DNA of 64,000 bases from CALESS01 sp041741455 (GTDB lineage Bacteria; Chloroflexota; Anaerolineae; Anaerolineales; Anaerolineaceae), in the NCBI GenBank assembly GCA_041741455.1, contig JBGSJZ010000008.1, forward strand, positions 1 through 64,000, written 5' to 3'. The notes beneath the pieces were generated by a model, which was not told the DNA's origin, did not search any database, and saw only the letters and a program-made list of their open reading frames with translations. This document shows positions 55,536 through 64,000 of this stretch, in pieces. The stretch's first letter is position 1. Every line of letters starts with the position of its first letter. The translations under genes were made by a program, and so were the position numbers.

Positions 55536-56771
55536 CTATAAGATCACAACATTCACAAGATCACCACCTGGCAATCCATTTGATTCGGGAGGAATACAAA
55601 TCACCCCATCCGCTTGAACCAGAGAGAAAATGAGATTGCTCTTAAAGAAAATCGGCTCTGCGACCCAGCCCTGGGGGGAAGAAACCAATTTGACCGGGAT
55701 CCAATCTTCCCGCCCAGCCTGGGAGGGAAGATTTATCGTCAGGCTGGCCGGGATGCTGGCAGGAATCGCCGGCTTTTTTAATCCAGCCAATTTGTGGATG
55801 ACCGGAACCGCGAATAAACGTGCAATAACCATGGCAGAGACTGGATTCCCAGGCAAGCCGATGATGGGTTTTCCCTTGCAGACTGCCAGGATGGTAGGCT
55901 TGCCTGGCTTAATGTTAACCCCATGGACCAAGACGCCGGGATCTCCCATTTGCTGGATGACACGGGCGGTCAAATCCCGTGAAGAGGCCGAGGATCCAGC
56001 CGTGATGATAACGAAATCGGAGTGTTCTAAGACTTCCTGCAATCGCCCACGAAAGATTTCCTCTCGATCTGGGAGGATCCCGTGACGGACAGGAATTCCG
56101 CCAAAATTTTCAACCAGGGCACCCAGTGAGAAGGAATTAATATCGCGAACCTGTCCAGGACGTGGCGTCTGATCAGGGGAAACCACTTCATCACCGGAAG
56201 AAAGTATGCCAACCCTGGGTTGGGCAAAGCAATTGATTTGTTGGATGCCCAGAGCAGAAAATCCACCGATTTCCTCAGGTCGAATGCGCTTGCCCTTTGA
56301 CAGGATGAGCAGACCTGGTTTGATATCTTCACCGATCTTAAGAATGTTTTCCAACGGAGCGACAGGCCGCAACACTTCCAGATCACCTGTACCGGTTGTC
56401 TGGGTGTATTCCAGCATGACAACTGCATCCGCACCCGATGGGAGCATGCCTCCGGTGTGTATGGGGGCAGCTGAATGGATGGACAGCGGTTGTAGAGCCG
56501 GGTGTCCCATCGGAATCTCATCAGCAAGATTAAGATATGCAGGAAGACTTTCAGAAGCGCCAAAGGTATCACTGGCATGCACAGCAAAACCATCCACCGT
56601 GGAGCGATCAAAAGCCGGTAGGGGTTCTTTAGCCCGGATATCCTCAGCAAGAATTCGGCCAAGGGAATTTTCCACGGGCAATGGTTGTAATAATGGACTA
56701 GAATCTGGCAGGTTGTCCAACCAGATTTCCAGAGCTTCTTTCGGGGGCAGCAATCTTAAGAATTCAGACAT
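55536..56771 (-). CDS. moeA: Molybdopterin molybdenumtransferase MoeA
   Basis: MoeA of 411 residues from the ATG at 56771. LPAFDRSTVDGFAVHASDT, HTGGMLPSGADAVVMLEYT, GILSSGDEVVSPDQTP, VIITAGSSASSRDLT and ILAVCKGKPIIGLPGNPVSAMVI cover the domains in order. An in-frame extension to 56948 overlaps the UbiA-like gene and is not coding. The start lies 2 bases after that gene's stop. Two MoeA proteins in one operon, one fused, suggest separate roles such as Mo and W or acceptor specificity. Confidence 0.93.
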   Translation of the reverse strand: MSEFLRLLPPKEALEIWLDNLPDSSPLLQPLPVENSLGRILAEDIRAKEPLPAFDRSTVDGFAVHASDTFGASESLPAYLNLADEIPMGHPALQPLSIHSAAPIHTGGMLPSGADAVVMLEYTQTTGTGDLEVLRPVAPLENILKIGEDIKPGLLILSKGKRIRPEEIGGFSALGIQQINCFAQPRVGILSSGDEVVSPDQTPRPGQVRDINSFSLGALVENFGGIPVRHGILPDREEIFRGRLQEVLEHSDFVIITAGSSASSRDLTARVIQQMGDPGVLVHGVNIKPGKPTILAVCKGKPIIGLPGNPVSAMVIARLFAVPVIHKLAGLKKPAIPASIPASLTINLPSQAGREDWIPVKLVSSPQGWVAEPIFFKSNLIFSLVQADGVICIPPESNGLPGGDLVNVVIL

Positions 56772-56773
56772 GC

Positions 56774-57688
56774 TTATGAAGTCCACAGGGTAAATGTGAT
56801 GAAATAAACAGTTAGGATAAACGTGGCAGCAGCCGTCACATCCAGCAAGATCCAATTGGGCTTTGACCCGCGGGCGATACGCACCATCTGCCAGATCTGG
56901 AAGATCCCAATCGGAAGTGTGAGCAGGCCAGAACGAAGCAATGACCATGGAAGATCAATCAGAGCTGAAATCACCAGAACAAGATAGGCAACCAGAATTA
57001 ACAAATTATGCAAGGTCATCCCGTGCTGCCAGCCAAGGCGAACCATGGCATTGCGATATTGGTAGCGTTCATCTCGGGCATAAGTTCGTAATGAAGCCGC
57101 CAGCTGCAGGGCTATAAAGAGTGCTGTTAAAGGGAAGGTAAGAGGGGCTAAAAGGCGATGAAGTTCGCCATATTGGATGATAAATGCCACGGCTGGGGTT
57201 ATGTTGGCGAGTAAAATTGCCTGGACCAGCTCTCCATAGCCTGAGTAAACCAGGCGAAACGGGGGGATTGCATACGCCAGGGCAAGACCTAAGCCCAGGC
57301 CAAAAATCATCAGGGTAGCTGGATTGATGACGCCATTCGAAAATAGGATCACTGTCAACACGGCACCAATCGTCAATGAAGTGGTTCCCGCCAGCAGAAC
57401 AGTATTACGGTTGAGTGCTTCTGATTGCTGGCGAAGTTCATCATCCAAAATTTTTCGTGGATGTTTTTCGTATGGATTTGGTAGATCAAAAGCAAATTTC
57501 AGAAAGTTGAGGCTTAGCTGCAGCATGGTGATGCAGCCCTGGCCAAGGAAGTAGTAAATCCAATTGATTTGTCCGCCAAGGTAGACGGTCAATCCTGCGC
57601 CAAGTCCATAAAGCATTGCCCCGGTCAGCAATTCAAGTAACCTGGCGTTTCGGATGAGTAAACGGAGCGGAGTCAGCTTTGGATTCAT
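56774..57688 (-). CDS. UbiA-family prenyltransferase-like membrane protein with degenerate motifs
   Basis: Protein of 304 residues from the ATG at 57688, with about eight membrane segments. GLGLALAYAIPPFRLVYSGYGELV matches MenA/UbiA helices. The first active-site motif, normally NDxxD, reads LNFLKFAFD here, followed by KHPRKILDDEL. The second region is RTYARDERYQYRNAMVRLGWQHG. It may be a functional but unusual prenyltransferase or an inactive relative. An upstream ATG at 57721 falls inside the SDR gene, so 57688 was chosen. Substrate unknown. Confidence 0.7.
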   Translation of the reverse strand: MNPKLTPLRLLIRNARLLELLTGAMLYGLGAGLTVYLGGQINWIYYFLGQGCITMLQLSLNFLKFAFDLPNPYEKHPRKILDDELRQQSEALNRNTVLLAGTTSLTIGAVLTVILFSNGVINPATLMIFGLGLGLALAYAIPPFRLVYSGYGELVQAILLANITPAVAFIIQYGELHRLLAPLTFPLTALFIALQLAASLRTYARDERYQYRNAMVRLGWQHGMTLHNLLILVAYLVLVISALIDLPWSLLRSGLLTLPIGIFQIWQMVRIARGSKPNWILLDVTAAATFILTVYFITFTLWTS

Positions 57689-57695
57689 GGATTCT

Positions 57696-58433
57696 CTAAA
57701 GGATATGATAACCACCATCAATGGTGATGGTCTGGCCGGTGATAGCGGGTTGTTGAATCAAGAAATTTATGGCTTGAGCAATATCCTCTGGCTGTCCAGA
57801 GACATGTAATGGCAAGCGGGATTGCAAATGTTGCCACTCATCTTTCGGCATTACCGGGTTGCGAAGAATCAATCCGGGGGCGATGGCGTTGACGCGGATT
57901 TGTGGGGCGTAAGTGCGCGCCAGCAAGCGGGTCAGGTCTTGCAGGGCTGATTTGCTCAAGTTATAGATAGCATACTTGGTCCAGGTTTTATGGGCACCTG
58001 TATCGGTGATGTTGATGATCCATCCATTCCTGGGCAGGATAAGCCGGGCTGCCTGTTGACTGCACAGCCAGGCAGCCCGGAGGTTAAGTGCAAAAATATC
58101 ATCCCAAAGTTCAACCTGCGTTTGATCCAACCGACTGATCGGCATCAATGCGGCTGAATTTACAAGCCCAACTAATTCGACCGGCAAGGTGGAAATTTTC
58201 TGGAATAGATACTGGATCTGTCTGGGATCACGCAGGTCTGCTTGCAGAATGTGGACGGGTACCTCCAGTTTTTCTATCTCGACTGCAGTTTGCCTGGCTT
58301 CTGTTTCTGAGGTGTGAAAATGTAATCCGACCGAATAACCAGCTTTGGCCAGGGCTACAGCAATTACCCGGCCAATGCGATGGGCTGCACCGGTTACCAG
58401 AACCATCGGAGGAATAGAGGTTTTATTGGTCAT
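57696..58433 (-). CDS. Short-chain dehydrogenase, pteridine-reductase-like
   Basis: SDR protein of 245 residues. The cofactor motif TGAAHRIG is of the TGxxxRxG form seen in FolM/pteridine reductases, whose Arg favours NADPH. NSAA, a Ser/Asp-type segment NITDTGAH and YxxxK in IYNLSKSAL complete the active site, and NAIAPGLIL follows. Reduction of a pterin is attractive beside two MoeA genes, but the substrate is not proven. It starts 2 bases after the proline dehydrogenase stop. Confidence 0.88.
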   Translation of the reverse strand: MTNKTSIPPMVLVTGAAHRIGRVIAVALAKAGYSVGLHFHTSETEARQTAVEIEKLEVPVHILQADLRDPRQIQYLFQKISTLPVELVGLVNSAALMPISRLDQTQVELWDDIFALNLRAAWLCSQQAARLILPRNGWIINITDTGAHKTWTKYAIYNLSKSALQDLTRLLARTYAPQIRVNAIAPGLILRNPVMPKDEWQHLQSRLPLHVSGQPEDIAQAINFLIQQPAITGQTITIDGGYHIL

Positions 58434-58435
58434 CG

Positions 58436-59395
58436 CTATTTTTTGAATAAGTTTGAAACAAAGAACCAGACGTTGGCCGGACGTTCTGCCAGTCTGCGCA
58501 TGAAGTAAGGATACCAGTGTGTTCCATAGGGAACATAAACCCGAACCGAGTAGCCCGCCGATGCAAGCTCGTTCTGTAAATCCCGACGGATGCCATACAA
58601 CATTTGGAATTCAACGGCTTGCTGCGGTAGATTCAATTCGGCAATAAAGCGCCGGGCCATAGCGATGCGCCGGGGATCATGGGAGGCAATGGCCGCCAGT
58701 GGAGGGACGCGACCATCTTCGCTCAGCCTGGGTGAACCAGGCAAGCTGGCGGCTTGCAGCAGCAAGCGGGCAAGATGGTCATAGTTGGCATTGACATCTG
58801 CCATTTTGGGGTATGCCACCTCGGCTAATTCGTTGTAAGCGCCTTTACACAGGCGAATGGAAATACCTTTGGATGTCAAATCAACCAGATCTTTTTCAGT
58901 TCGATACAGGTAGGCTTGTAAAACAATCCCAGTGTTTGTGAAGCCTTGCGCCTGTGCCCAGATTAGTGTTTGAATGGTTTTATCCGTCAATGATGAATCT
59001 TCCATATCGATCCGGATAAAATTTCCAGATTGACTTGCGCTAGAAAGGATTTTCGTCAGGTTTTGGTGGAAATAATCCTTGTCAATGGTTAGCCCAAGTT
59101 GACTGAGCTTAATAGATACATTGGCTTGAACACCACTGACCTTAATTAAATCCAAGATTCTTAGAACTTCATCAGTTGAATGACTGGCATCTATGGAGGA
59201 GTTTGTGTTTTCTCCCAGGTAATCCAGGGTTGCATTGATCCCTTTTAAATTTAGCTCACGCACAACCTGAATGGCAGTCTCAGGGGTTTCACCGGCAATA
59301 AAGCGTGATGCGACCCGCCAGCCGACAGGCAAACGGGTGATGGCGCGTTGTGCCCAATTTGCTTTTGAAAGGGAGATGAAGAAGGCGCGTAACAT
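58436..59395 (-). CDS. putB: Proline dehydrogenase
   Basis: Single-domain PRODH of 319 residues from the ATG at 59395, which has the better-spaced AAGG site. The barrel motifs are present: ATLDYLGENTNSS, VSIKLSQLGL, IRIDMEDSS, GIVLQAYLYRTEKDL and IRLCKGAYNE. The C-terminal YGIRRDLQNELASAGYSVRVYVPYGTHWYPYFMRRLAERPAN contains the substrate-binding Arg pair. It oxidises proline to pyrroline-5-carboxylate with FAD. It is the first gene of an operon otherwise concerned with molybdenum cofactor. Confidence 0.94.
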   Translation of the reverse strand: MLRAFFISLSKANWAQRAITRLPVGWRVASRFIAGETPETAIQVVRELNLKGINATLDYLGENTNSSIDASHSTDEVLRILDLIKVSGVQANVSIKLSQLGLTIDKDYFHQNLTKILSSASQSGNFIRIDMEDSSLTDKTIQTLIWAQAQGFTNTGIVLQAYLYRTEKDLVDLTSKGISIRLCKGAYNELAEVAYPKMADVNANYDHLARLLLQAASLPGSPRLSEDGRVPPLAAIASHDPRRIAMARRFIAELNLPQQAVEFQMLYGIRRDLQNELASAGYSVRVYVPYGTHWYPYFMRRLAERPANVWFFVSNLFKK

Positions 59396-59469
59396 GCTCA
59401 TCCTTTTCAGAAAAATTCAAGTTGATTTTACCTTGAAAAAAAGCAAAAGGAGAACGATTATTGCTGAAA

Positions 59470-61485
59470 TCAGGAAGCGATTTCGACTCGATCCCGTCCC
59501 CGATCTTTGGCCAAGAATACAGCAGCATCTGCAGCACGCAATAAATCTTTGACAGACTGACCATGTTCTGGAAAACAAGCGATTCCTACGGAAAACGAGA
59601 TGGGTTGAGGTGGCCGGGAGTCACTTTGAACAAACACTGAGTGAACAGCCTGACATAATTGTTCAGCTCTTTCACGGGTGATATCGGAACATGTTCCCGG
59701 CAAGATCAGTAAGAATTCATCTCCACCATACCGGCAAGCAACATCCTCTGCACGGATTGAATGAGCCAGAAGCCTGCCAACCTCGCCGAGAGCAATGTCC
59801 ACATTGGGGTGACCATAAAGGGCATTAAGGTCGCGAAAGTGATCCATATCGATCATGATGACACTAACTGGTTTATTGATTCTGCGAGCTCGATGGATCT
59901 CTTTTTCAAGAAATTCTTCCATGTAGTAACGGTTATATAAACCTGTCAGAGGGTCATGAACGGCTTGTTCAGCCAGACCTTCCCGAAGTTGAATGTTGGA
60001 CAGGGCGAGACCGAATTGTTCGGCCATTGCTGATAGAATTCGGAGGACTGTCTGATCGATTTCAGGTTGTGCAAAATTGGATTCCAGGTAAAATAAGCCG
60101 ATCACATTCCCTTGTTGGATCACTGGCATACATAAAGAGGAGCGGAATTCTGCGATCGGTTTGGAATGTGCACAAACCAATGTGCGATGTTCTCCTTGAA
60201 CAAGGAAAGGAGCTCCTCGGCGCAAAGCCCAACATTCATCTTGCGATATTTTTGCGGTATATGGAGGATCGCCCCAATAAGTAGCCTGCACATAACCCTG
60301 AGTATCGGCAGCTAATAGGTAAATTGCCCCAGAATACAGTGGAAATAAGAGATTTGCATATTCGCCTGCTACTTCGAAGGCTTCTTTGGCCGAGCGGCAT
60401 AGTTGCAGGTTATTGGTCATCTTCGTTAGGAGATTGATCTCCTTGGTTCTTTTTTCCAACTCTTCAACTCGCTGGTGGAGCTGTTGTTGTGCTTCAAAAA
60501 GAGCCAATTCGGCCGTTTTCCGATCGGTGATATCTCGCATCGCACCGATGATGGTGAAACCTTGTGAAGTGGGGGATGTTTTAATGGGGCGAGTGATGGA
60601 ATGCATCCAGCGGGTAACGCCTGATTTTGTGATGAAACGCATTTCAAAATCAACCGTCTGCCCTTGATGAATCTTCTTTCCTGCTTCTACCAGTAGACTA
60701 CGGTCCTCAGGATGGGTAAAGACATCCATCGTTCCAGCTTCCATAACATCCTGAATCGTGTAGCCGGTGATGATTGAGAAAGAATCTGTGACCCACTCCA
60801 AATTATAAGAACCCGTGGGTGAATGCGAAATTGCAAAAGCAAAATCTGAGGTAATTTCACTAATCGCCTGATAGCGTTCTTCTGAAAACTTCAAGCTCTG
60901 GCTGATTTGCTGTTGCTTGGATATGTCCAGAACGATCAATAGAATACGTGAGTAAGTCTGTTCATGTCCCGGGAAAACCTTCCAACGGACATTCACATCC
61001 AAGCGCTCACCTCGGAGTGAGTAATTGATGCCATCCTGATTAAATGAAGTCTGACGATCCCAGATGGCTTGTAATTGACCCTTAAATAAATCCAAGGCTT
61101 CATCGTGGACAATGAGTGATAGGTTTTTGTTCAATTCGTGGTGGGAAGAAGCACCATAAAACGAAATGCCAGTCTGGTTCACAGAGATAATTTTTACCAA
61201 TCCAACTGTTTCTTTAATAAAATTCGGATTTTTCTCAAAGAAGGACACCAGATCTGACACACCTTCTGTGCGCAAAGCATCCAGTCGAATTTTTACCTGG
61301 CTGAAATCCTCCTCCCAAATTGAAACTGGAGCATGGTTAAACACACCCTTATAATGACTTTCATAATTTTCTAGGATGGAATTTGTTGCTACCAAGATAG
61401 CGCCAGATTGGCGGAACTGCTCGATAAGCTGAGCGCGATTTTGTAAATCTTCGGGCAGGTGGAAGAATTCACTTTCTTTGTTCAT
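59470..61485 (-). CDS. PAS-PAS-GAF diguanylate cyclase
   Basis: Protein of 671 residues without membrane segments. Two PAS domains with PAC ends (about 45-195 and 200-325; the second has GSYNLEWVTDSFSIITGYT and GAMRDITDRKTAE) are followed by a coiled coil (about 325-350), a GAF-like domain (about 350-510) and a GGDEF domain (about 515-671). The catalytic motif YGGDEF is intact, and RAED five residues upstream is a matching inhibitory RxxD site. It makes cyclic di-GMP in response to unknown cytosolic signals. Confidence 0.9.
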   Translation of the reverse strand: MNKESEFFHLPEDLQNRAQLIEQFRQSGAILVATNSILENYESHYKGVFNHAPVSIWEEDFSQVKIRLDALRTEGVSDLVSFFEKNPNFIKETVGLVKIISVNQTGISFYGASSHHELNKNLSLIVHDEALDLFKGQLQAIWDRQTSFNQDGINYSLRGERLDVNVRWKVFPGHEQTYSRILLIVLDISKQQQISQSLKFSEERYQAISEITSDFAFAISHSPTGSYNLEWVTDSFSIITGYTIQDVMEAGTMDVFTHPEDRSLLVEAGKKIHQGQTVDFEMRFITKSGVTRWMHSITRPIKTSPTSQGFTIIGAMRDITDRKTAELALFEAQQQLHQRVEELEKRTKEINLLTKMTNNLQLCRSAKEAFEVAGEYANLLFPLYSGAIYLLAADTQGYVQATYWGDPPYTAKISQDECWALRRGAPFLVQGEHRTLVCAHSKPIAEFRSSLCMPVIQQGNVIGLFYLESNFAQPEIDQTVLRILSAMAEQFGLALSNIQLREGLAEQAVHDPLTGLYNRYYMEEFLEKEIHRARRINKPVSVIMIDMDHFRDLNALYGHPNVDIALGEVGRLLAHSIRAEDVACRYGGDEFLLILPGTCSDITRERAEQLCQAVHSVFVQSDSRPPQPISFSVGIACFPEHGQSVKDLLRAADAAVFLAKDRGRDRVEIAS

Positions 61486-61512
61486 TTCACCATCTCCCTT
61501 TGCATTTGTCCA

Positions 61513-61541
61513 TTATTAATAATATATTAATTATAAGTCAA
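61513..61541 (-). promoter_or_regulatory. Promoter of the GGDEF gene
   Basis: TTGACT (61541-61536) and TAATAA (61518-61513), minus strand, are 17 bases apart, about 30 bases before the start. The rest of the 269-base gap to 61755 is AT-rich with no gene. Confidence 0.7.
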
Positions 61542-61754
61542 TGCATGGAAATTGGCCGATATTCCATGATCGAAATGCTCCTTTCCAATAGAAAGTCCTT
61601 GACCAGATTACTTCCTCCTACAGGTATCCATAGATTGATCTAACTTTCTTCCAAAGGATCGGCTAGAAACCTGAGAAGTAATGTAAAATCATCTTCAGTG
61701 GATAAATTCTGGCAATTAAAAAATTGTAAGATGTGCCGAATTTTTTATTGAATT

Positions 61755-62219
61755 ATGTCTCATAAATCTCACCAGCCATTTTCCTCATTTCTTCTGGCTA
61801 TTTTTTCCATAGCATTTATTGCGGGTGGTGTTGTTCAGGAAAGATTAATGATGAATCGGATATATTGGAAAACATCAACCCAGACCGATCTGGTTGGATT
61901 TAATATTTTCCGGGCTGAAAGCAGGGAAGGTCCGTTTTTACCAATCAATGATGAGCTCATCCCGGTAACAGGTAACCGAATGACCGGAAACCGCTACGAA
62001 TTCCTGGATCGGGATGTGAGTTCTGCAAAAATATATTATTATTGGATTGAAGTGTTGCGATTCGATGGTACAAGAGAGCAGATGTCCATGATTGAAGTCA
62101 CAACAACCCCATTGGGAAGAATCTTCCTTTTACTGGGAGGTTTTTGTGGTCTTTTATGGGTTATCCGTCTGGCGTTCTTTAGCAAGCGACCAGTTTTACC
62201 TGAAAATGGAGGTGCGTGA
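61755..62219 (+). CDS. Fibronectin-like membrane-anchored protein
   Basis: Protein of 154 residues. A signal or anchor (about 12-32) is followed by a domain with VGFNIFRAESREGPFLPIN and RYEFLDRDVSSAKIYYYWIEVL, reminiscent of fibronectin type III strands that describe attributes of a larger secreted protein. A C-terminal hydrophobic segment (about 115-138) and basic tail follow. No clear ribosome site precedes the ATG. It ends one base before the large secreted protein, so the two are probably co-expressed. Confidence 0.7.
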   Translation: MSHKSHQPFSSFLLAIFSIAFIAGGVVQERLMMNRIYWKTSTQTDLVGFNIFRAESREGPFLPINDELIPVTGNRMTGNRYEFLDRDVSSAKIYYYWIEVLRFDGTREQMSMIEVTTTPLGRIFLLLGGFCGLLWVIRLAFFSKRPVLPENGGA

Positions 62220-64000
62220 GTGGCAGCCAGGTTCGTGAGATTAATGGTTCTTCTGGGGTTTGTCATTTCATTCGCCTCATTGACGCCCATCACTGTCGAT
62301 GCCGTCCCAAATACAGCAGCGGCTGTGGTGATGCTCGCCCCGGCTGCATGTCCTTCTGCCGGGTGCGCAGCTGGCCAGAACCTGGATTTTAAAGTGGACT
62401 ATGATCTGGGGATTTATTCTGCATCGCTGACGCCGAATGTACAGGTTTGTGTCTATACACCGATTATCTGGTCTGCCAATTTGTTTCGCATTGCCAATGT
62501 CGGTGATGTAACGGGAGTGAGTTACTCACCTGGAATAAGCTACTGTTCGTCTGAAGTCACACCGGATGGATATAACCTGTTGGGAGGTGCCGCAGCTACA
62601 ATATCCGCCAATCAGTTTGGGGATGGGCTTAGTTTCGGCTTTCGGATAGGCGGCAGTGCACTCAGCACAGGTTCGGTTTTGGTCAGGGTACTCGAGCAAA
62701 CGTCAGCGACGGTCTGGACCCGCAGCAGCCAGGTCTTTTCATCGGTCCGAGTGGTACCAACGGGGGGAAATGTCTATGTTGCAAATGATGCTACAACCTG
62801 TGGTACGAATTCTCCCTGTTATATTAACAGCCTGGTGAATCTAGCCGATGGAATTGGAACCGGTCTAAAAGATGCTGTGGATGCCCGCAACAACCCCACA
62901 ACGATCACCATCCTTGGGAATTACTATATAAAAGATCATTCGGTTCTTGTGCAAACTGCTCATATTATCCAAGGTGAGGACAACTCCAGTCTGACCTATA
63001 ACGGAACGGTCTGTACTTCAGCCATGTTGAAATTGACCGGAGGGGCTTCCCTTAAGAATCTGACGATTCGGGATGGAAGTTGTTCGACCACCTCGCGTGA
63101 CCTTGTTGTCATAGAAGGTTCATCCCCTGTGTTGATCGAAACCTCTACGCTAACGGGTGGCAAAGATGCCATTCAGGTCACCAATACGAACACCGGGAAT
63201 GTCCGGGTGCAATTTAACCAGGTGACTGGAAATGTTGGTTATGCTATCTGGCTCGGTGCTACCAACGCTGGGAATCTGGAAGCGCTCGGAAACAACTTGT
63301 ACGCCAATCGCTCCGCAGCCCAGGTGGAATGTAATAATCACGGAAGGGTTGAGCATAATTACTGGGGAGCAGGGGTGGCAGCGGCTACTGCATCCAGCAA
63401 CTGTACAGTAACCGAAACCAAAAGGTTGGGAGCTCCGGCATCTCTTAACACAAGTGGTCCGGGAGTTATTGGTGGCAGGCTGACTGTTTCGGACACGCAG
63501 AAGGTTTATTTCGCCAATGCGGTTGGTTTTCAGCAAAGTGGTGGCACTACCTTTGATGTTTATATCATCAACCATGGTTCAGGATCCAGCATCAACGTAC
63601 CTTTTACCAGCACCAGCCCGGCAAATCTGAACCCATGCAGCCCATATTGGGATATTTTCCTGGCTGAAAACGCATCATTGACACCTGCTACAATCCTTTC
63701 TGTGTTCTTTAAGTACGATCTGACTTCCGGGTGTGTTGCCACAATTTCGTCCACCCGGTATTGCACCCAACCAGAACCAGCTGATAGCTCGTTGTACCCA
63801 CTTTACTGGTACGACCCCGCATCCTATCCAAATTCGATGGAATGGCAGACAACCGGAAGTACCGGTCAAACAACGGCCTGTTTGGTCACAGAGAACGAAA
63901 TTCGCGTGGATATTGATACGACGGAACGTCCAAGCCTGGCAGATATGAACTATCTGCCGTTTGTCGTTGGGTTACCCGGTCAACCCACTGCAGTGGAAAT
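62220..64000 (+). CDS. Large secreted protein with parallel beta-helix region (partial)
   Basis: Open reading frame of 593 residues running past the window end, so the C-terminus is missing. GTG at 62220 follows GGAGGTG by 5 bases. A signal peptide (about 1-32) precedes a cohesin-like or adhesin-like region (about 40-170). Residues about 205-370 form repeated strands typical of a right-handed parallel beta-helix (TSAMLKLTGGASLKNLTIRDGS, AIQVTNTNTGNVRVQFNQVTGN, then NYWGAG). The rest is Thr/Ser/Pro-rich. It looks like a surface or secreted carbohydrate-acting or adhesive protein; no catalytic residues could be identified. Confidence 0.8.
   Translation, partial: MAARFVRLMVLLGFVISFASLTPITVDAVPNTAAAVVMLAPAACPSAGCAAGQNLDFKVDYDLGIYSASLTPNVQVCVYTPIIWSANLFRIANVGDVTGVSYSPGISYCSSEVTPDGYNLLGGAAATISANQFGDGLSFGFRIGGSALSTGSVLVRVLEQTSATVWTRSSQVFSSVRVVPTGGNVYVANDATTCGTNSPCYINSLVNLADGIGTGLKDAVDARNNPTTITILGNYYIKDHSVLVQTAHIIQGEDNSSLTYNGTVCTSAMLKLTGGASLKNLTIRDGSCSTTSRDLVVIEGSSPVLIETSTLTGGKDAIQVTNTNTGNVRVQFNQVTGNVGYAIWLGATNAGNLEALGNNLYANRSAAQVECNNHGRVEHNYWGAGVAAATASSNCTVTETKRLGAPASLNTSGPGVIGGRLTVSDTQKVYFANAVGFQQSGGTTFDVYIINHGSGSSINVPFTSTSPANLNPCSPYWDIFLAENASLTPATILSVFFKYDLTSGCVATISSTRYCTQPEPADSSLYPLYWYDPASYPNSMEWQTTGSTGQTTACLVTENEIRVDIDTTERPSLADMNYLPFVVGLPGQPTAVE

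Noticed and set aside
56772..56948. N-terminal extension of the shorter MoeA
   Set aside because: It overlaps the UbiA-like gene in another frame and lacks MoeA similarity. The start at 56771 lies 2 bases after that gene's stop.

Overview
The window reads as a chromosomal stretch of a Chloroflexota bacterium, most likely of the class Anaerolineae. This is inferred from gene content: a short InfB and long NusA, a double-length ThyX, a ba3-type oxidase with a 38-residue subunit IIa, many lipoprotein or zinc-ribbon membrane proteins, and a TPR/BTAD regulator. Genes are dense on both strands. I see no phage, transposase, plasmid or CRISPR signature.

Layout. 1-4.0 kb: zinc-ribbon, SH3-like and lectin-like membrane proteins. 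4.0-4.8 kb: a yybP-ykoY type Mn2+ riboswitch and terminator ahead of mntP. 5.0-7.6 kb (-): an ECF-type Ni/Co importer. 7.7-14.5 kb (-): a redox block with a membrane-anchored helix-hairpin-helix protein, a membrane protein, heme o synthase, a SUMF1-fold lipoprotein, an unusual polytopic HxH membrane protein, a Crp/Fnr regulator, a flavin reductase-like protein and an MsrQ-like heme protein. 15.2-20.1 kb: secreted subtilase, YigZ, aminotransferase, DapA-family protein and tRNA-Asp. 20.2-26.1 kb (+): a complete branched-chain amino acid ABC operon. 26.2-26.6 kb (-): a tRNA-Gly/tRNA-Cys unit whose terminator is duplicated. 26.6-35.7 kb (-): the nusA-rnpM-infB-rbfA-nrnA-truB-ribF-thyX information-processing block. 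36.5-44.6 kb: fdhD, mobA, a three-subunit NAD-linked formate dehydrogenase and a BTAD-type regulator. 45.1-46.7 kb: a Ser/Gly/Asp/Trp repeat secreted protein with a DUF4178-like partner. 46.7-48.7 kb: a small protein gene, 6S RNA, PCu(A)C copper chaperone, ThpR and RsfS. 48.8-53.0 kb: response regulator, cytochrome c, Rrf2 regulator and the ba3-type oxidase. 53.1-59.4 kb (-): a tight operon of proline dehydrogenase, SDR, UbiA-like protein, two MoeA proteins (one fused to a binding-protein domain) and Bcp. 59.5-64.0 kb: a PAS/GAF/GGDEF protein and secreted proteins, the last running off the window.

How it fits together. The content suggests a facultative or microaerobic heterotroph. It takes up amino acids (liv genes, secreted protease, proline dehydrogenase), oxidises formate with a molybdenum or tungsten enzyme (FdhD, MobA and MoeA supply sulfuration and cofactor), and respires oxygen through a ba3-type oxidase supported by heme o synthase, a copper chaperone and a lipoprotein cytochrome c. 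Several regulatory sites could be read directly: the Mn riboswitch, six promoters with -35 and -10 boxes separated by exactly 17 bases, a perfect inverted repeat in the cytochrome c/Rrf2 divergent region, and a 6S RNA. The features most worth following are the HxH membrane protein with its cysteine-less SUMF1 partner, the complementary degeneracy of the two ThyX halves, the CTG start of rsfS, the duplicated tRNA-Cys 3' end plus terminator, and the WD/SG-repeat secreted protein cassette.
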